A DNA stretch of 64,000 bases from Sphingomonas immobilis (GTDB lineage: Bacteria > Pseudomonadota > Alphaproteobacteria > Sphingomonadales > Sphingomonadaceae): contig NZ_JAUQSZ010000007.1 in NCBI RefSeq assembly GCF_030580995.1, forward strand, positions 62,001-126,000, given 5' to 3'. Each line of letters starts with the position of its first letter. Position 1 is the stretch's first letter. The translations under genes were made by a program, and so were the position numbers. The notes under the pieces were generated by a model, which worked only from the letters and a program-made list of their open reading frames with translations, was not told the DNA's origin and made no database searches. This document shows, piece by piece, positions 18,041 to 26,518 of this stretch.

Positions 18041-18547
18041 TCAAGCGGTCGCGACGACGCGCGGTTCCAGCATCCCCGCGTCGGCCGGGGCGGGGCCGCG
18101 TGCGAGCAGGCGGCGGCGCTCGACCGGGCCGGGCACGCGCCACGCGCCTGTCGCCGAATCGTCGAAGCCGAAGAAACGGCCGTAATATTCCGGGTCGCCG
18201 ATCAGCATCAGCGGGTCCGCGCCGGTCTCGTCGGCGACGCGAATCGCGTGCGCGGTCAGCGCCTGGCCGATGCCGCCGCGCTGGCGCGACGGCTCGACCG
18301 CGACCGGACCGACCATCACCAGCGGCGCGCTGCCGCCCGCATCGCGCGCGAGGCGGACCGGCCAGCACTGGATCGTGCCGATCAGCGCGCCGTCCTCGAC
18401 GCTCGCGAAGCTGAGCGCCGGGATGGCCTGCGTGCCCTGCCGGATCCTGCAGGCGGTGCGCGTGTGCCGGTCGGGCCCGAAGGCGCGGTCGAGCAGCTGC
18501 TCGACGGCGTCGGCGGAGACTGCGGCAATGGGCACGATCTCGATCAC
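18041..18547 (-). CDS. GNAT-family N-acetyltransferase
   Basis: A 168-residue protein starting at a GTG (18547) with GAGGA upstream; the longer in-frame ORF continues into folB antisense and is rejected. The acetyl-CoA site is VGPVAVEPSRQRGGIGQALT, followed by the MLIGDPEYYGRFFGFD element typical of YhbS-like acetyltransferases. The acceptor is unknown. It is divergent from folB, with a 153-bp promoter interval. Confidence 0.85.
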   Translation of the reverse strand: MIEIVPIAAVSADAVEQLLDRAFGPDRHTRTACRIRQGTQAIPALSFASVEDGALIGTIQCWPVRLARDAGGSAPLVMVGPVAVEPSRQRGGIGQALTAHAIRVADETGADPLMLIGDPEYYGRFFGFDDSATGAWRVPGPVERRRLLARGPAPADAGMLEPRVVATA

Positions 18548-18700
18548 GGGCGTTGGTCCTCGCGCCGGCGACGACCGCCGGGCCGCGCGATTTAGCGCCA
18601 CGCCGCTTGAACGCAAGCCGAATGCGCGCGGGCGGTGCTTCCCCTGGACGCGGCTTCTGCTATGGGCCGCCCGCATATGTGAACCCGTAAGGACGCTTTG

Positions 18701-19072
18701 TTGGACGACCGCCTGAGCCTTGAAGTACACGATCTCGAAGTCCAGGTGCTGACCGGCATCTATTCCGAGGAAACCCATCTGCCGCAGCCGCTGCGGATTT
18801 CGCTGACGGTCGATCTGGATTGCCCCGATCATTTCGCGCCCGACGCGCCGCTGCGCGCGTCGAAGAATTATCTCGACCTGAAGCATGCCGCGACGAGCGC
18901 GCTGCCGCCCGGCCAGCACTTCACGCTGATCGAGGCGGTGGCGGATCATATCGCCGAGACTTTGTTCCTGCAGGACAAGCGGGTGCAGCGCGTGCAGGTG
19001 AAGATCATCAAGCTTGCCATCGCCGAAGGCGGCGAATCGATCGGCATGACGCTGGTTCGCAACCGCCGGTGA
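18701..19072 (+). CDS. folB: Dihydroneopterin aldolase
   Basis: A 123-residue enzyme of folate synthesis that cleaves 7,8-dihydroneopterin to 6-hydroxymethyl-dihydropterin and glycolaldehyde. The FolB fold is marked by LEVQVLTGIYSEET, KNYLDLKHA, FTLIEAVADHIAETLF and the conserved lysine in VKIIKLAIAEG. There is no ATG start; two consecutive TTG codons (18698, 18701) are possible and the second has the better spacing to AAGGA. It overlaps the next gene by GTGA. Confidence 0.9.
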   Translation: MDDRLSLEVHDLEVQVLTGIYSEETHLPQPLRISLTVDLDCPDHFAPDAPLRASKNYLDLKHAATSALPPGQHFTLIEAVADHIAETLFLQDKRVQRVQVKIIKLAIAEGGESIGMTLVRNRR

Positions 19073-19449
19073 GGGAGGCCCTCGACCGGGCATTGGCGGG
19101 CGTCGCGACGATCGCGGGGCCGGACGATGCGGTCGAGGCCGTGATCGCGCGGTTGCGGAACGCCCCCGATCCCGCCGTTCTGGTGATCCTGCCCGAAGTT
19201 TCGCCGTTGGCGCGCGCGATGCTGCGCGCGGCGATCGCTCCGCTCGCCGCCGAGCGCGCGCCTGCTACCCGGATTGGGGCGGTCGAGATCGCGGGCGGCA
19301 GCGATCCGAGCGACGTGATCGCCGCGGTGCAATTCCTCGCAAATGCAGCATCGACGACGGGACAAGTCCTCGCCGTCGCACCGCCCGCGCCGTCACCTTA
19401 TGCAGGCGGTCGTCCGCAAGACCCCAGCGATTCGAGCACGAAGCGATAA
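19069..19449 (+). CDS. Rossmann-type remnant protein, SDR C-terminus-like
   Basis: A 126-residue ORF starting at a GTG that overlaps the folB stop. It lacks an N-terminal TGxxxGxG nucleotide-binding motif and a YxxxK catalytic pair. The segment AAVQFLANAASTTGQVLAVA resembles the end of FolM-type short-chain dehydrogenases. I read it as a shortened SDR-derived protein retained next to folB; whether it binds a cofactor is unclear. The 3' end overlaps the convergent gene by 52 bp. Confidence 0.6.
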   Translation: MREALDRALAGVATIAGPDDAVEAVIARLRNAPDPAVLVILPEVSPLARAMLRAAIAPLAAERAPATRIGAVEIAGGSDPSDVIAAVQFLANAASTTGQVLAVAPPAPSPYAGGRPQDPSDSSTKR

Positions 19450-20270
19450 TCCGCCCGCGCCAGTTCGGCCTCCTCGGGGGTGATCCCCGCCGTGCTCGTC
19501 TCCGGCAGGGCGGCAGGCAGCCCGCAGGCAAGGCGATACCACAGTAACGTATCGTGCGCGGGCGGCGCGGCGGCGTCGTCCACCACATCGCCGACCGCGG
19601 GGGACCAGCGCGGCGGCTGGCCCTGTTTGCGCGTGATGTTGAGCGAGATGCGGCTATCGCCCTCGGTGGTTAGGAAGATCTGGGTCTCTCCCTCGCCGGG
19701 CAGCGCGCCGGGCGTGTGGAAGGCGGTGGCGACGCCGGTAATGGCCGGTGCCGCGCCGGGCGCGACCAGTTCGGTCGCGATCCGCCGCGTCAGGGCGTCG
19801 GCCTCCGGGTTCCAGTAACGCTGGGCGTCCGTGCGCACGAGCTGGATCTGCCCCGGCGTTCGCGTCGTCCGCGCAAAGAGGAGCACGCGCAGCCGCTTGA
19901 GCTTCGGCAGGCGGCCGGCGCGATCGAGCGGGATATCGACGACGTATCCGACCAGCGGCGGCAGCGGATCGGGGCTGCGAATCAGCGCCGAAACCTCGGC
20001 CTCGACATACAATCGGGCGTAGCCCGGCTGAACGCCGCCTGAGCGCGGCGGCTCGCCCGGACCGGATTCGGGCGGCTTTACCTTCGCAGTGGAGCGAATC
20101 GTCGCATCGATCAGCACCGGCGCAGCCACCACGAGGTCCGCAAATTCGGAATAAGTAGGAGCAGGCGGGGCTGCTTCGACAGGTGCCGGAAGCTGCTGCG
20201 CCGCAGCGCAAAACGGCGCGTAAAGTGCTGCAACTGCGTAAAGAAATGTCAATTTCGGGGTGTTTCGCAT
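19398..20270 (-). CDS. Exported protein of unknown function
   Basis: A 290-residue protein with a Sec signal peptide ending at about CAAAQQ (residue 25), so periplasmic. A Pro-rich stretch follows (LPAPVEAAPPAPTYSEFADL as a region), then a beta-rich body with YARLYVEAEVSALI and QRYWNPEADALTRRIATELV. I do not recognise a catalytic motif. It is transcribed divergently from tonB across a 220-bp gap in which I see no clear Fur-type box. Confidence 0.7.
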   Translation of the reverse strand: MRNTPKLTFLYAVAALYAPFCAAAQQLPAPVEAAPPAPTYSEFADLVVAAPVLIDATIRSTAKVKPPESGPGEPPRSGGVQPGYARLYVEAEVSALIRSPDPLPPLVGYVVDIPLDRAGRLPKLKRLRVLLFARTTRTPGQIQLVRTDAQRYWNPEADALTRRIATELVAPGAAPAITGVATAFHTPGALPGEGETQIFLTTEGDSRISLNITRKQGQPPRWSPAVGDVVDDAAAPPAHDTLLWYRLACGLPAALPETSTAGITPEEAELARADYRFVLESLGSCGRPPA

Positions 20271-20490
20271 TCGCCCTGCCTACGCGATCACATGGATTCG
20301 ATACAGAAATAATTCTGCCATGCGGCCGCGATAGGAAGGGTTTCGGGGACAAAGCGTTTGCGTCACCGTTTTTGCCGCGATAGGGTTCATGCGCCTGTTT
20401 AGGATACACTAGCCCACGACAGGACGGTCACGAGCGGCTTTGCGGTTCGGCCACACCCACCGTGCCGGGATATAGGAGTTTCGTTTCTGA

Positions 20491-21144
20491 ATGGCTTACG
20501 CTGATCGCGATACAACCGGCAGCCGCGTCGTCACGATAGTCATCGTGTCGATCATGGTAGCGGCATTCGGTTACGCATTCGTAACCGGCCTCGCCTACAA
20601 ATACGTCAAGAAGGCGGCTGAGAAGCTCAACACGTTCGACGTGGCGGAGCCACCACCCCCGCCGCCGGACAAACCGCCACCCCCGCCGCCAGACCAGCCG
20701 CAGGTGCAGCCGCCGCCCGTGGTGTCGCCGCCGCCGATCGTGCAGGTCCAGTCGCCGCCGCCTATGATCCAGACGGTGCAGACGCCTCCGCCGGCCGCGC
20801 CGATGATCCCGATCGCGGCCCCGCCGCCGCCGCCGGCTCCGCCGCGCGTGTCCAAGGCAGCCGGCCTCAAGGGTAATCCGGCGCAGTTCTTCGGTCCTGA
20901 TGCTTACCCGGCGTCCGCTCTGCGTGCGGAAGCACAAGGCCGCGTCGTCGCAAAGCTGACGGTCGGCACGGATGGGCGTGTCGTCGATTGCGTGGTCACC
21001 TCGTCGAGCGGCAACGCCGATCTCGATTCGACCACCTGCAGCATCGCGAAGCGCCGCGTGAAGTTCTCGCCCGCTCAGGACGATAACGGCTCGCCGATTT
21101 CGACCACCTACACGCTGCCAGTCCGCTGGGTTCTGCCTGAATGA
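20491..21144 (+). CDS. tonB: TonB-family energy transducer
   Basis: A 217-residue protein with a single N-terminal membrane anchor (about residues 12-33), a Pro-rich periplasm-spanning region (53-118) and a C-terminal TonB domain ending in TYTLPVRWVLPE. It transmits proton-motive force from ExbBD to outer-membrane TonB-dependent receptors. It is first in tonB-exbB-exbD-exbD. The C-terminal domain is clearly related to that of the stand-alone protein at 38512-39288 (shared FGPDAYP and CTP-like motifs). Confidence 0.9.
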   Translation: MAYADRDTTGSRVVTIVIVSIMVAAFGYAFVTGLAYKYVKKAAEKLNTFDVAEPPPPPPDKPPPPPPDQPQVQPPPVVSPPPIVQVQSPPPMIQTVQTPPPAAPMIPIAAPPPPPAPPRVSKAAGLKGNPAQFFGPDAYPASALRAEAQGRVVAKLTVGTDGRVVDCVVTSSSGNADLDSTTCSIAKRRVKFSPAQDDNGSPISTTYTLPVRWVLPE

Positions 21145-21152
21145 TTGTCCGC

Positions 21153-21190
21153 CCTGGGCGCGCGCCTGACGGACGCGCCCGGGATTTTTA
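21153..21190 (+). terminator. Intercistronic stem-loop with T-run between tonB and exbB
   Basis: CCTGGGCGCG (21153-21162) pairs with CGCGCCCGGG (21174-21183) across an 11-nt loop, one pair being T-G, and is followed by ATTTTTA. This has the form of an intrinsic terminator, yet it lies 21 bp before the exbB start. It may attenuate or process the tonB-exbB transcript. Confidence 0.6.
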
Positions 21191-21210
21191 TTGAAGAGGG
21201 AAGCTACCGC

Positions 21211-22002
21211 ATGTTCACTACCATCCTCGCCGCCGGCGCACCCCCGGCAGAGAACAACTTCGGCCTCATGAACGCCCTGCAGCAGGGCGGCCCGGTCACC
21301 GCGGTCACCGCGGCGATCCTCGTCATCATGCTGTTCTTCTCGCTCTACATCCTGTTCACCAAGCTGTTCGAGCAGCAGAAGGTGATCAACCAGGGCAAGC
21401 GCGTCCGCACGACCTTCTGGTCGTCGCCGAGCCTGCGCGAAGGCGCTGCCAAGCTCGAGAAGAACTCGGCCTACAAGCAGATCGTCGACGACGGCCTGCT
21501 CGCTCAGGAGCAGCATTCGAAGCTGACCGATCCGGTCGAAGCGCATGATTGGGTCCACGGCTCGCTCGCTCGCTCGGAAGCGGTGATCAACTCGCAGCTG
21601 GGTGGCGGTCTCGCCTTCCTCGCGACGGTCGGCGCGACCGCGCCGTTCATCGGTCTGTTCGGTACGGTGCTTGGTATCTACCGCGCGCTGATCTCGATCG
21701 GCCAGGCCGGTCAGGCATCGATCGACAAGGTCGCAGGCCCGGTCGGTGAGGCGCTCATCATGACCGCCTTCGGTCTCGTCGTCGCGGTTCCGGCCGTGCT
21801 CGCCTTCAACTTCCTGCAGCGCCGCAACAAGGCGATCGCCGAGAACCTCAGCGCGTTCTCGAACGACGTGCTCGGCTACATCGCGTCGGACGGCGCCGTG
21901 AAGCCTGCCGGCGCGAAGGCCAAGGTTGCTCCGGGTGCCCCGGCTCCCAAGCCTGCCACGACCACGGCCGGCCAGGCCGGTGGCGTTCAGACCAAGGCCT
22001 GA
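21211..22002 (+). CDS. exbB: MotA/TolQ/ExbB proton channel protein
   Basis: A 263-residue inner-membrane protein with three hydrophobic segments (about 25-50, 130-155, 180-205). The MotA/TolQ/ExbB domain is shown by FLATVGATAPFIGLFGTVLG and GPVGEALIMTAFGLVVAVPA. With ExbD it forms the proton-driven motor that energises TonB. The ATG at 21211 follows GAAGAGGG. The Ala/Pro/Lys-rich C-terminal tail is longer than in E. coli ExbB. Confidence 0.93.
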   Translation: MFTTILAAGAPPAENNFGLMNALQQGGPVTAVTAAILVIMLFFSLYILFTKLFEQQKVINQGKRVRTTFWSSPSLREGAAKLEKNSAYKQIVDDGLLAQEQHSKLTDPVEAHDWVHGSLARSEAVINSQLGGGLAFLATVGATAPFIGLFGTVLGIYRALISIGQAGQASIDKVAGPVGEALIMTAFGLVVAVPAVLAFNFLQRRNKAIAENLSAFSNDVLGYIASDGAVKPAGAKAKVAPGAPAPKPATTTAGQAGGVQTKA

Positions 22003-22011
22003 AGTCAATAA

Positions 22012-22037
22012 CGGGAGCCGTCATGCGGCGGCTCCCG
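22012..22037 (+). promoter_or_regulatory. Perfect 9-bp intercistronic stem-loop between exbB and exbD
   Basis: CGGGAGCCG pairs perfectly with CGGCTCCCG around TCATGCGG, 10 bp after the exbB stop. No T-run follows, so termination is unlikely. Such hairpins commonly protect the upstream message from 3' exonucleases, which would favour ExbB over ExbD. Confidence 0.5.
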
Positions 22038-22093
22038 CCCTCGCTGCGAGCATCGGCCCGCAGTTCGAACGACAAGGAATAGGATAGCCTTTC

Positions 22094-22576
22094 ATGGCCG
22101 TGAGCACAGGCGCCCCCACCGACAGCGAAACGCCGATGTCGGACATCAACACGACGCCGCTCGTGGACGTCATGCTGGTTCTGCTGATCATCTTCCTGAT
22201 CACGGTTCCGGTGGTGGTTCAGAACGTGAAGCTGAAGCTTCCCGAGGTGAAGTACGATCCGACCACGACCAAGCCGGAGAACGTCAGCCTTTCGATCGTC
22301 GAGGACGAGGGCGGCAACTGCGCCGTCTACTGGAACCTCACGCGGGTGACGCACGAGGAACTGCTCCAGCGCGCGGTCGACAAGCTGAAGGCGGAGATCA
22401 AGCGGCTCGGCGGACCCGCCAATCTGACGCCTGAGGATCTTCCCGAGGCGCATATCCGCGGCGACGTGAACGTGCCGTACAAGTGCATCGGTGGCGCGGT
22501 CTACACGATGCAGATGGCAGGTTTCGCGAAGGTCGGCTTCATTTCGCAGCCGGCGCCCAACGTGGTGCCCGATTGA
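22094..22576 (+). CDS. exbD: ExbD/TolR biopolymer transport protein, first copy
   Basis: A 160-residue protein with one N-terminal transmembrane helix containing the proton-carrying aspartate in the motif MSDINTTPLVDVMLVLLIIF, and a periplasmic domain that is longer than usual, with two cysteines. It is a partner of ExbB. Together with the next gene it forms a tandem ExbD pair. Confidence 0.92.
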   Translation: MAVSTGAPTDSETPMSDINTTPLVDVMLVLLIIFLITVPVVVQNVKLKLPEVKYDPTTTKPENVSLSIVEDEGGNCAVYWNLTRVTHEELLQRAVDKLKAEIKRLGGPANLTPEDLPEAHIRGDVNVPYKCIGGAVYTMQMAGFAKVGFISQPAPNVVPD

Positions 22577-22613
22577 GCCCGACCCCGTTCTCGGAATTTA
22601 GGAGTATTTCTAC

Positions 22614-23042
22614 ATGGCAATGAGCTCGGGTGGCAAAGAAGGCGACCCCATGATGGATATCAACACGACGCCGTTGATCGACGTCATGTTGGTGCTCCTG
22701 ATCATGTTCATCATCACCATTCCGCCGCAGACGCACGCGGTGAAGGTCGATCTGCCGATCAACGATCCCAGCCAGCGCCAGCCGATCATCGATCCTGTGA
22801 AGAACAAGGTCGTGATCGATCCCGCCGGTGTGGTGCAGTGGAACGGCTCGCCGGTCGATCTGGTGACGCTCCAGCAGTATCTGGAGACGACCAAGACGAT
22901 GAACCCGGAACCGGAGCTGCACTTCCAGCCCGATCCCGCGGCGCGCTACGAAAAGGTCGATACCGTCCTCGCCGTGATCAAGCGCTCGGGCATCTCGAAG
23001 CTCGGCTTCATCGGCAACGAACAGTACCGGAACGACTTCTAA
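22614..23042 (+). CDS. exbD: ExbD/TolR biopolymer transport protein, second copy
   Basis: A 142-residue paralogue of the preceding ExbD with the same membrane motif (MMDINTTPLIDVMLVLLIMF) and a cysteine-free periplasmic domain. AGGAG upstream supports the ATG at 22614. Tandem exbD genes after tonB-exbB are known in xanthomonads and sphingomonads, where the second can be dispensable for iron uptake but needed for other functions. Confidence 0.92.
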   Translation: MAMSSGGKEGDPMMDINTTPLIDVMLVLLIMFIITIPPQTHAVKVDLPINDPSQRQPIIDPVKNKVVIDPAGVVQWNGSPVDLVTLQQYLETTKTMNPEPELHFQPDPAARYEKVDTVLAVIKRSGISKLGFIGNEQYRNDF

Positions 23043-23194
23043 ATCGGGGTGAGGGCGCGCGAGCCGCGCGCCGATGCGAGGCGTAGCCAAGCATCGCCCC
23101 GACCGGCCGGCGGGTCGGCGCGCAGCCCCGAACCCGGCCGACGGCTTTGCCGGCGGCGACGTAGGGTCCGAGCGCGGGAAGCGGAAAACAGACA

Positions 23195-23220
23195 GGGCGG
23201 TCCTTCGGGGCCGCCCTTTT
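23195..23220 (+). terminator. Intrinsic terminator of the tonB-exbBDD operon (UUCG tetraloop)
   Basis: GGGCGGTCC-TTCG-GGGCCGCCC forms a 9-bp stem with a stable UUCG tetraloop, followed by TTTT. It lies about 150 bp downstream of the second exbD stop. The stretch between (23043-23194) is GC-rich with short palindromes and shows no ORF I can support. Confidence 0.85.
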
Positions 23221-23301
23221 CCGTGAGGGCAGAGCACGCGGCCGCGTCCGGCCGGTCTTGTCTAGCCGTCGCCACGTGCCTCGCGTCCCGTAGGCAGCGC
23301 C

Positions 23302-23679
23302 TCAACTCGCGGCGAAGGTGAGCGCTTCGATCTTGTTGCCATCGGGATCGCGTACGAAGGCCGCGTAGTAATTGGCGTCATATTCGGGCCGCAGGCCGGG
23401 CGCGCCATCGCCCTCCGCGCCGTTAGCAAGGGCCATCGCGAAGAAGCGGTCGACGGCGGCGCGGCGCTCCACCTCGAAGGCGATATGCGTGCCGTTTCCG
23501 GCAGTCGCCTGCTCGCCGTCTGCCGGCAGATTGAGGCTGAACACGGTGATGCCCGCGCCGTATCCCACGGCGTTGTCGACATCCAGGGTTCGGCGCAGGC
23601 CCAATTCCGCCATGACCGGGTCGTAAAAGGCGCGGGCGCGAGCGAGGTCGGTGGTGCCGAGCGAGACGTGATGCAACAT
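23302..23679 (-). CDS. VOC-family (glyoxalase/bleomycin-resistance fold) protein
   Basis: A 125-residue single VOC module. It starts MLHHVSLGTTDLARARAFYDPVM and ends in YYAAFVRDPDGNKIEAL, supplying the usual His and Glu metal-ligand positions. Members include lyases, dioxygenases and resistance proteins; nothing nearby narrows the role. Transcribed alone, downstream of dcd on the same strand. Confidence 0.88.
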   Translation of the reverse strand: MLHHVSLGTTDLARARAFYDPVMAELGLRRTLDVDNAVGYGAGITVFSLNLPADGEQATAGNGTHIAFEVERRAAVDRFFAMALANGAEGDGAPGLRPEYDANYYAAFVRDPDGNKIEALTFAAS

Positions 23680-23782
23680 GCCGCAGAATCTCTCGACGCG
23701 CGAAAGTGTTCCGGGCAGCCGTTTGCGACTGTAGCGTACGGACGTCGGCCGTGGTTACGCGGCGACGCTGTCTCGACGCGCC

Positions 23783-24337
23783 CTAAAGGCGCGGCAACGT
23801 CACCCCGCGCTGACCCATATATTTGCCCGCGCGGTCGGCGTAGCTCGTCTCGCACGGTTCGTTGCCCTGCAGGAACAGGAACTGGCAGGCACCTTCGTTG
23901 GCGTAGATCTTGGCCGGCAGGGGCGTGGTATTGGAGAACTCCAAAGTCACATGCCCCTCCCAGCCGGGCTCCAGCGGGGTCACGTTCACGATGATCCCGC
24001 AGCGCGCGTAGGTCGATTTGCCGAGGCAGATGACCAGCACGTCGCGGGGAACGCGGAAATATTCCACCGTCCGCGCCAATGCGAAACTGTTGGGTGGGAT
24101 CACGCAGACGTCGGTCTTGCGATCTACGAAGCTGTTGGCGGCGAAATCCTTCGGGTCGACCGTCACGCTGTCGATGTTGGTGAAGATCTTGAACTCGTCC
24201 GAAACGCGCGCGTCATAGCCGTAGGAGGACAGGCCGTAGGAGATGCAGCCGTCGCGCTTCTGCCCATCGACGAACGGCTCGATCATGCCGGCCCCAAGCG
24301 CCTGCTCGCGGATCCAGCGGTCTGACATGACGGACAT
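23783..24337 (-). CDS. dcd: dCTP deaminase
   Basis: A 184-residue enzyme that deaminates dCTP to dUTP for thymidylate synthesis. The length and the motifs [28 protein letters not shown] and the catalytic glutamate region [19 protein letters not shown] are those of homotrimeric Dcd. The ATG at 24337 has AGGGAG upstream. The cytidine-deaminase gene lies just upstream on the same strand, so deoxycytidine handling is clustered here. Confidence 0.95.
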   Translation of the reverse strand: MSVMSDRWIREQALGAGMIEPFVDGQKRDGCISYGLSSYGYDARVSDEFKIFTNIDSVTVDPKDFAANSFVDRKTDVCVIPPNSFALARTVEYFRVPRDVLVICLGKSTYARCGIIVNVTPLEPGWEGHVTLEFSNTTPLPAKIYANEGACQFLFLQGNEPCETSYADRAGKYMGQRGVTLPRL

Positions 24338-24419
24338 TGTTGCGCTCCCTTGGGGTGCAGCTTTTGCCGGAAACGGGGAGGGGGGCAAGGGGTAGCGAGA
24401 CGGCGGTCGCGCGGGGGCG

Positions 24420-24752
24420 TTACCCGAGACGTTCCAGCCATGCCTGCGCCTGCTTCGGCTCGCCCGGTGCCTGCGGCGATACGCGGCCGCGCGCACTCAG
24501 AAATTCCTGCTGCAGCGGAAACGAGGGCATGGCGAACTGTGCGCGCGCCTTGTCGATCGTCTCGCCGAGATAGGCGAGATGAGCCAGGACCGGCGCGACC
24601 GCGGCGCGCGCGGAGCGATCCCCGGTGTGATCGAACAGGCCCCATTTGCCCGCGGCCGTGACGCGGAGCGCCGCAATCAGCGCCTCGCGATACTCGGCCT
24701 CGAGTTCGATGCGCTGATCGTCGAGGCGGGCGAGACGATCGGCCTTCGCCAT
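24420..24752 (-). CDS. Small protein of unknown function in the cdd operon
   Basis: A 110-residue acidic/basic helical protein starting [20 protein letters not shown], with no signal peptide or cysteine motif. It begins in a one-base overlap with the cdd stop (TGATG), so it is probably translated from the cdd message. I do not recognise the family. The middle segment [20 protein letters not shown] may be a conserved core. Confidence 0.65.
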   Translation of the reverse strand: MAKADRLARLDDQRIELEAEYREALIAALRVTAAGKWGLFDHTGDRSARAAVAPVLAHLAYLGETIDKARAQFAMPSFPLQQEFLSARGRVSPQAPGEPKQAQAWLERLG

Positions 24753-25222
24753 CAGCCTGTGATGCCGAGATCGCCCGGCCCGAAGGCGTGGGGCAGCAGT
24801 TCGGACAGGCGGTAGCGTTCGACCGCGTCGCCCTCGGCGGCGGCGCACCAGACGGTCACGTCGCGACCGCCCATCTGCGCGGCTTCGTTGATGACCTGGC
24901 GGCAGCGGCCGCACGGGCCGACCACCGCATCCCCGCGCGGGGTGCCGGCCGCGTCCATCGCGCCGCCGATCACGCCGATGGCGACGACGTCGCGCAGCCG
25001 CCCGGCGCTGCTCGCGGTCGCCAGCGCCACCGTCTCGGCGCAAAGCGAGAGGCCGTAACTGGCGTTCTCGAAATTGGCGCCCGTCACCACGCTGCCGTCC
25101 GCCAGCAGCACCGCCGCGCCGACGCCGAAGCGGGAGTAGGGTGCATGCGCCTTCAGCGCGGCCTCGCGCGCCGCCGCGATCAGGCGCGCGCCGGTCGCCT
25201 CTTCAAGAACCAGATCCGTCAT
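24752..25222 (-). CDS. cdd: Cytidine deaminase
   Basis: A 156-residue zinc enzyme converting (deoxy)cytidine to (deoxy)uridine in pyrimidine salvage. The zinc ligands and catalytic acid are C61 and E63 (CAETVAL) and C104/C107 (PCGRCRQ); the substrate-binding ANFENASYGLSL precedes them. The length matches the homotetrameric class. The ATG at 25222 overlaps the GH25 stop (ATGA). Confidence 0.93.
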   Translation of the reverse strand: MTDLVLEEATGARLIAAAREAALKAHAPYSRFGVGAAVLLADGSVVTGANFENASYGLSLCAETVALATASSAGRLRDVVAIGVIGGAMDAAGTPRGDAVVGPCGRCRQVINEAAQMGGRDVTVWCAAAEGDAVERYRLSELLPHAFGPGDLGITG

Positions 25223-25908
25223 GGCCGCACCACATCCCAATGAACCGGGCCGTCGACCCCGTCGATCCGCCGCATATCGCTCGCCTGCCACATCCGCCAC
25301 GGCCGCGCGGCATAATCGGGCGGGAAGAAATTGCCGATCGCCCAGACCGGCCGCACGATGCCCTGCGTCACCTTGTACTGCGCGTCGAAACGGCTGGTGA
25401 TGCGCAACAGCACGGGCTTGCCGGTGTGCGCCTCGACCATCGTCAGGAATTTGCGCAACTCATCGACGACCACCGCCTGTTCGGGGCGAGCGGTGCAATC
25501 GCCGGTGAAATCGAGCTCCACTGCGGCGGGCAGTGCGCCTTCGTCCTTGGGGACGGTGGTGTTGAAATTGTTCGCCTGATCGACCGCCAGATTGCAGAGC
25601 GAGTAGCGGTGGATCGCGCCGCGGCGCATCCCCGTCTTTTCGACATCGGCCCAATTCTTCTCGAAGCGCTGGTCGCGGCCGGCCGACCCGCTGGTCGCGC
25701 GCAGATAGGCGAAGTTCGCGCCCCCGCCCTTGACCGTCCACCATTCGACCGCGCCCTGCTCCTCGGAAACGTCGACGCCCTGAAAGACGTATTTGTCGGT
25801 CGGCCGCCAGCTCAGCGCGAGCGTCCACGCCGCCACGCCGATCAGCACGAGCGCGACGGCACCGGCACCGGCGATGCCGATCCACCGGCCGACGAGATTG
25901 AGCCGCAC
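25219..25908 (-). CDS. Glycoside hydrolase family 25 (lysozyme-like) membrane-anchored protein
   Basis: A 229-residue protein with an N-terminal transmembrane anchor (about 8-33) and an exported GH25 barrel. The GVDVSEEQG motif supplies the first acid (D46), and NFAYLRATSG and MRRGAIHRYSLCN follow. The catalytic pair normally written DxE on strand 4 appears as E131-L-D133 (AVELDFTGDC). GH25 enzymes cut the muramic acid-glucosamine bond of peptidoglycan; the swapped acids make activity uncertain. It lies between UPF0262 and cdd in one operon. Confidence 0.78.
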   Translation of the reverse strand: MRLNLVGRWIGIAGAGAVALVLIGVAAWTLALSWRPTDKYVFQGVDVSEEQGAVEWWTVKGGGANFAYLRATSGSAGRDQRFEKNWADVEKTGMRRGAIHRYSLCNLAVDQANNFNTTVPKDEGALPAAVELDFTGDCTARPEQAVVVDELRKFLTMVEAHTGKPVLLRITSRFDAQYKVTQGIVRPVWAIGNFFPPDYAARPWRMWQASDMRRIDGVDGPVHWDVVRP

Positions 25909-25915
25909 CTCGCCC

Positions 25916-26398
25916 TCAGCCCCGATTGTGCAGCACGCAGATCAGCGTGAACAGCCGCCGTGCGGTATCGAAATCGATCGCGATCTTGCCCTCCAGCCGC
26001 TCCTTGAGGAGGTCGGCAGCATCATTGTGAATGCCGCGCCGCGCCATGTCGATCGTCTCGATCTGCTGCGGTGTCGCGTTTCGGATCGCCTCGAAATAGC
26101 TGTCGCAGATCGCGAAATAATCTTTGATCGTGCGCCGGAAGCGCCCCATCGCCAGCACATAGGTTTCCAGATGCGATCCGTCGGCGCGGTTGATGGCGAT
26201 GGCGAGGCGGCCTTCCTCGGCGGCGAGCGCGATCTTGTATGGCCCCGCATAGCCATCGGGATAGGTGCGGACGGGGGCGAAGCTGTTGCCTTCGATCAGA
26301 TCGAAGATCGCGATCCGCCGCTCCTGCTCGATATCCGCCGAGCGCCAGGCGATCGTCGCCTCGTCGAGGCTGATGTCGATGATGCGCGGATCGCTCAT
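25916..26398 (-). CDS. UPF0262 family protein
   Basis: A 160-residue cytoplasmic protein. The motifs RIIDISLDEATIAWRSADIEQERRIAIFDLIEGNSF (residues about 5-40) and KDYFAICDSYFEAIR identify the alphaproteobacterial UPF0262 family, which has no known function. The ATG at 26398 starts the family consensus. It heads the GH25-cdd operon and is divergent from dnaB by 120 bp. Confidence 0.9.
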   Translation of the reverse strand: MSDPRIIDISLDEATIAWRSADIEQERRIAIFDLIEGNSFAPVRTYPDGYAGPYKIALAAEEGRLAIAINRADGSHLETYVLAMGRFRRTIKDYFAICDSYFEAIRNATPQQIETIDMARRGIHNDAADLLKERLEGKIAIDFDTARRLFTLICVLHNRG

Positions 26399-26518
26399 CC
26401 CGAGCGCCGTACCGGGGATGCGGGGCGGGGACAATCCGGTAGGTTATCCACGGGCTCCACACCGCCGCCCGTCGCAAGCGGCTTTGAGGCGCGCGCCCGC
26501 TCGCGTAGAAGCGGTCGG

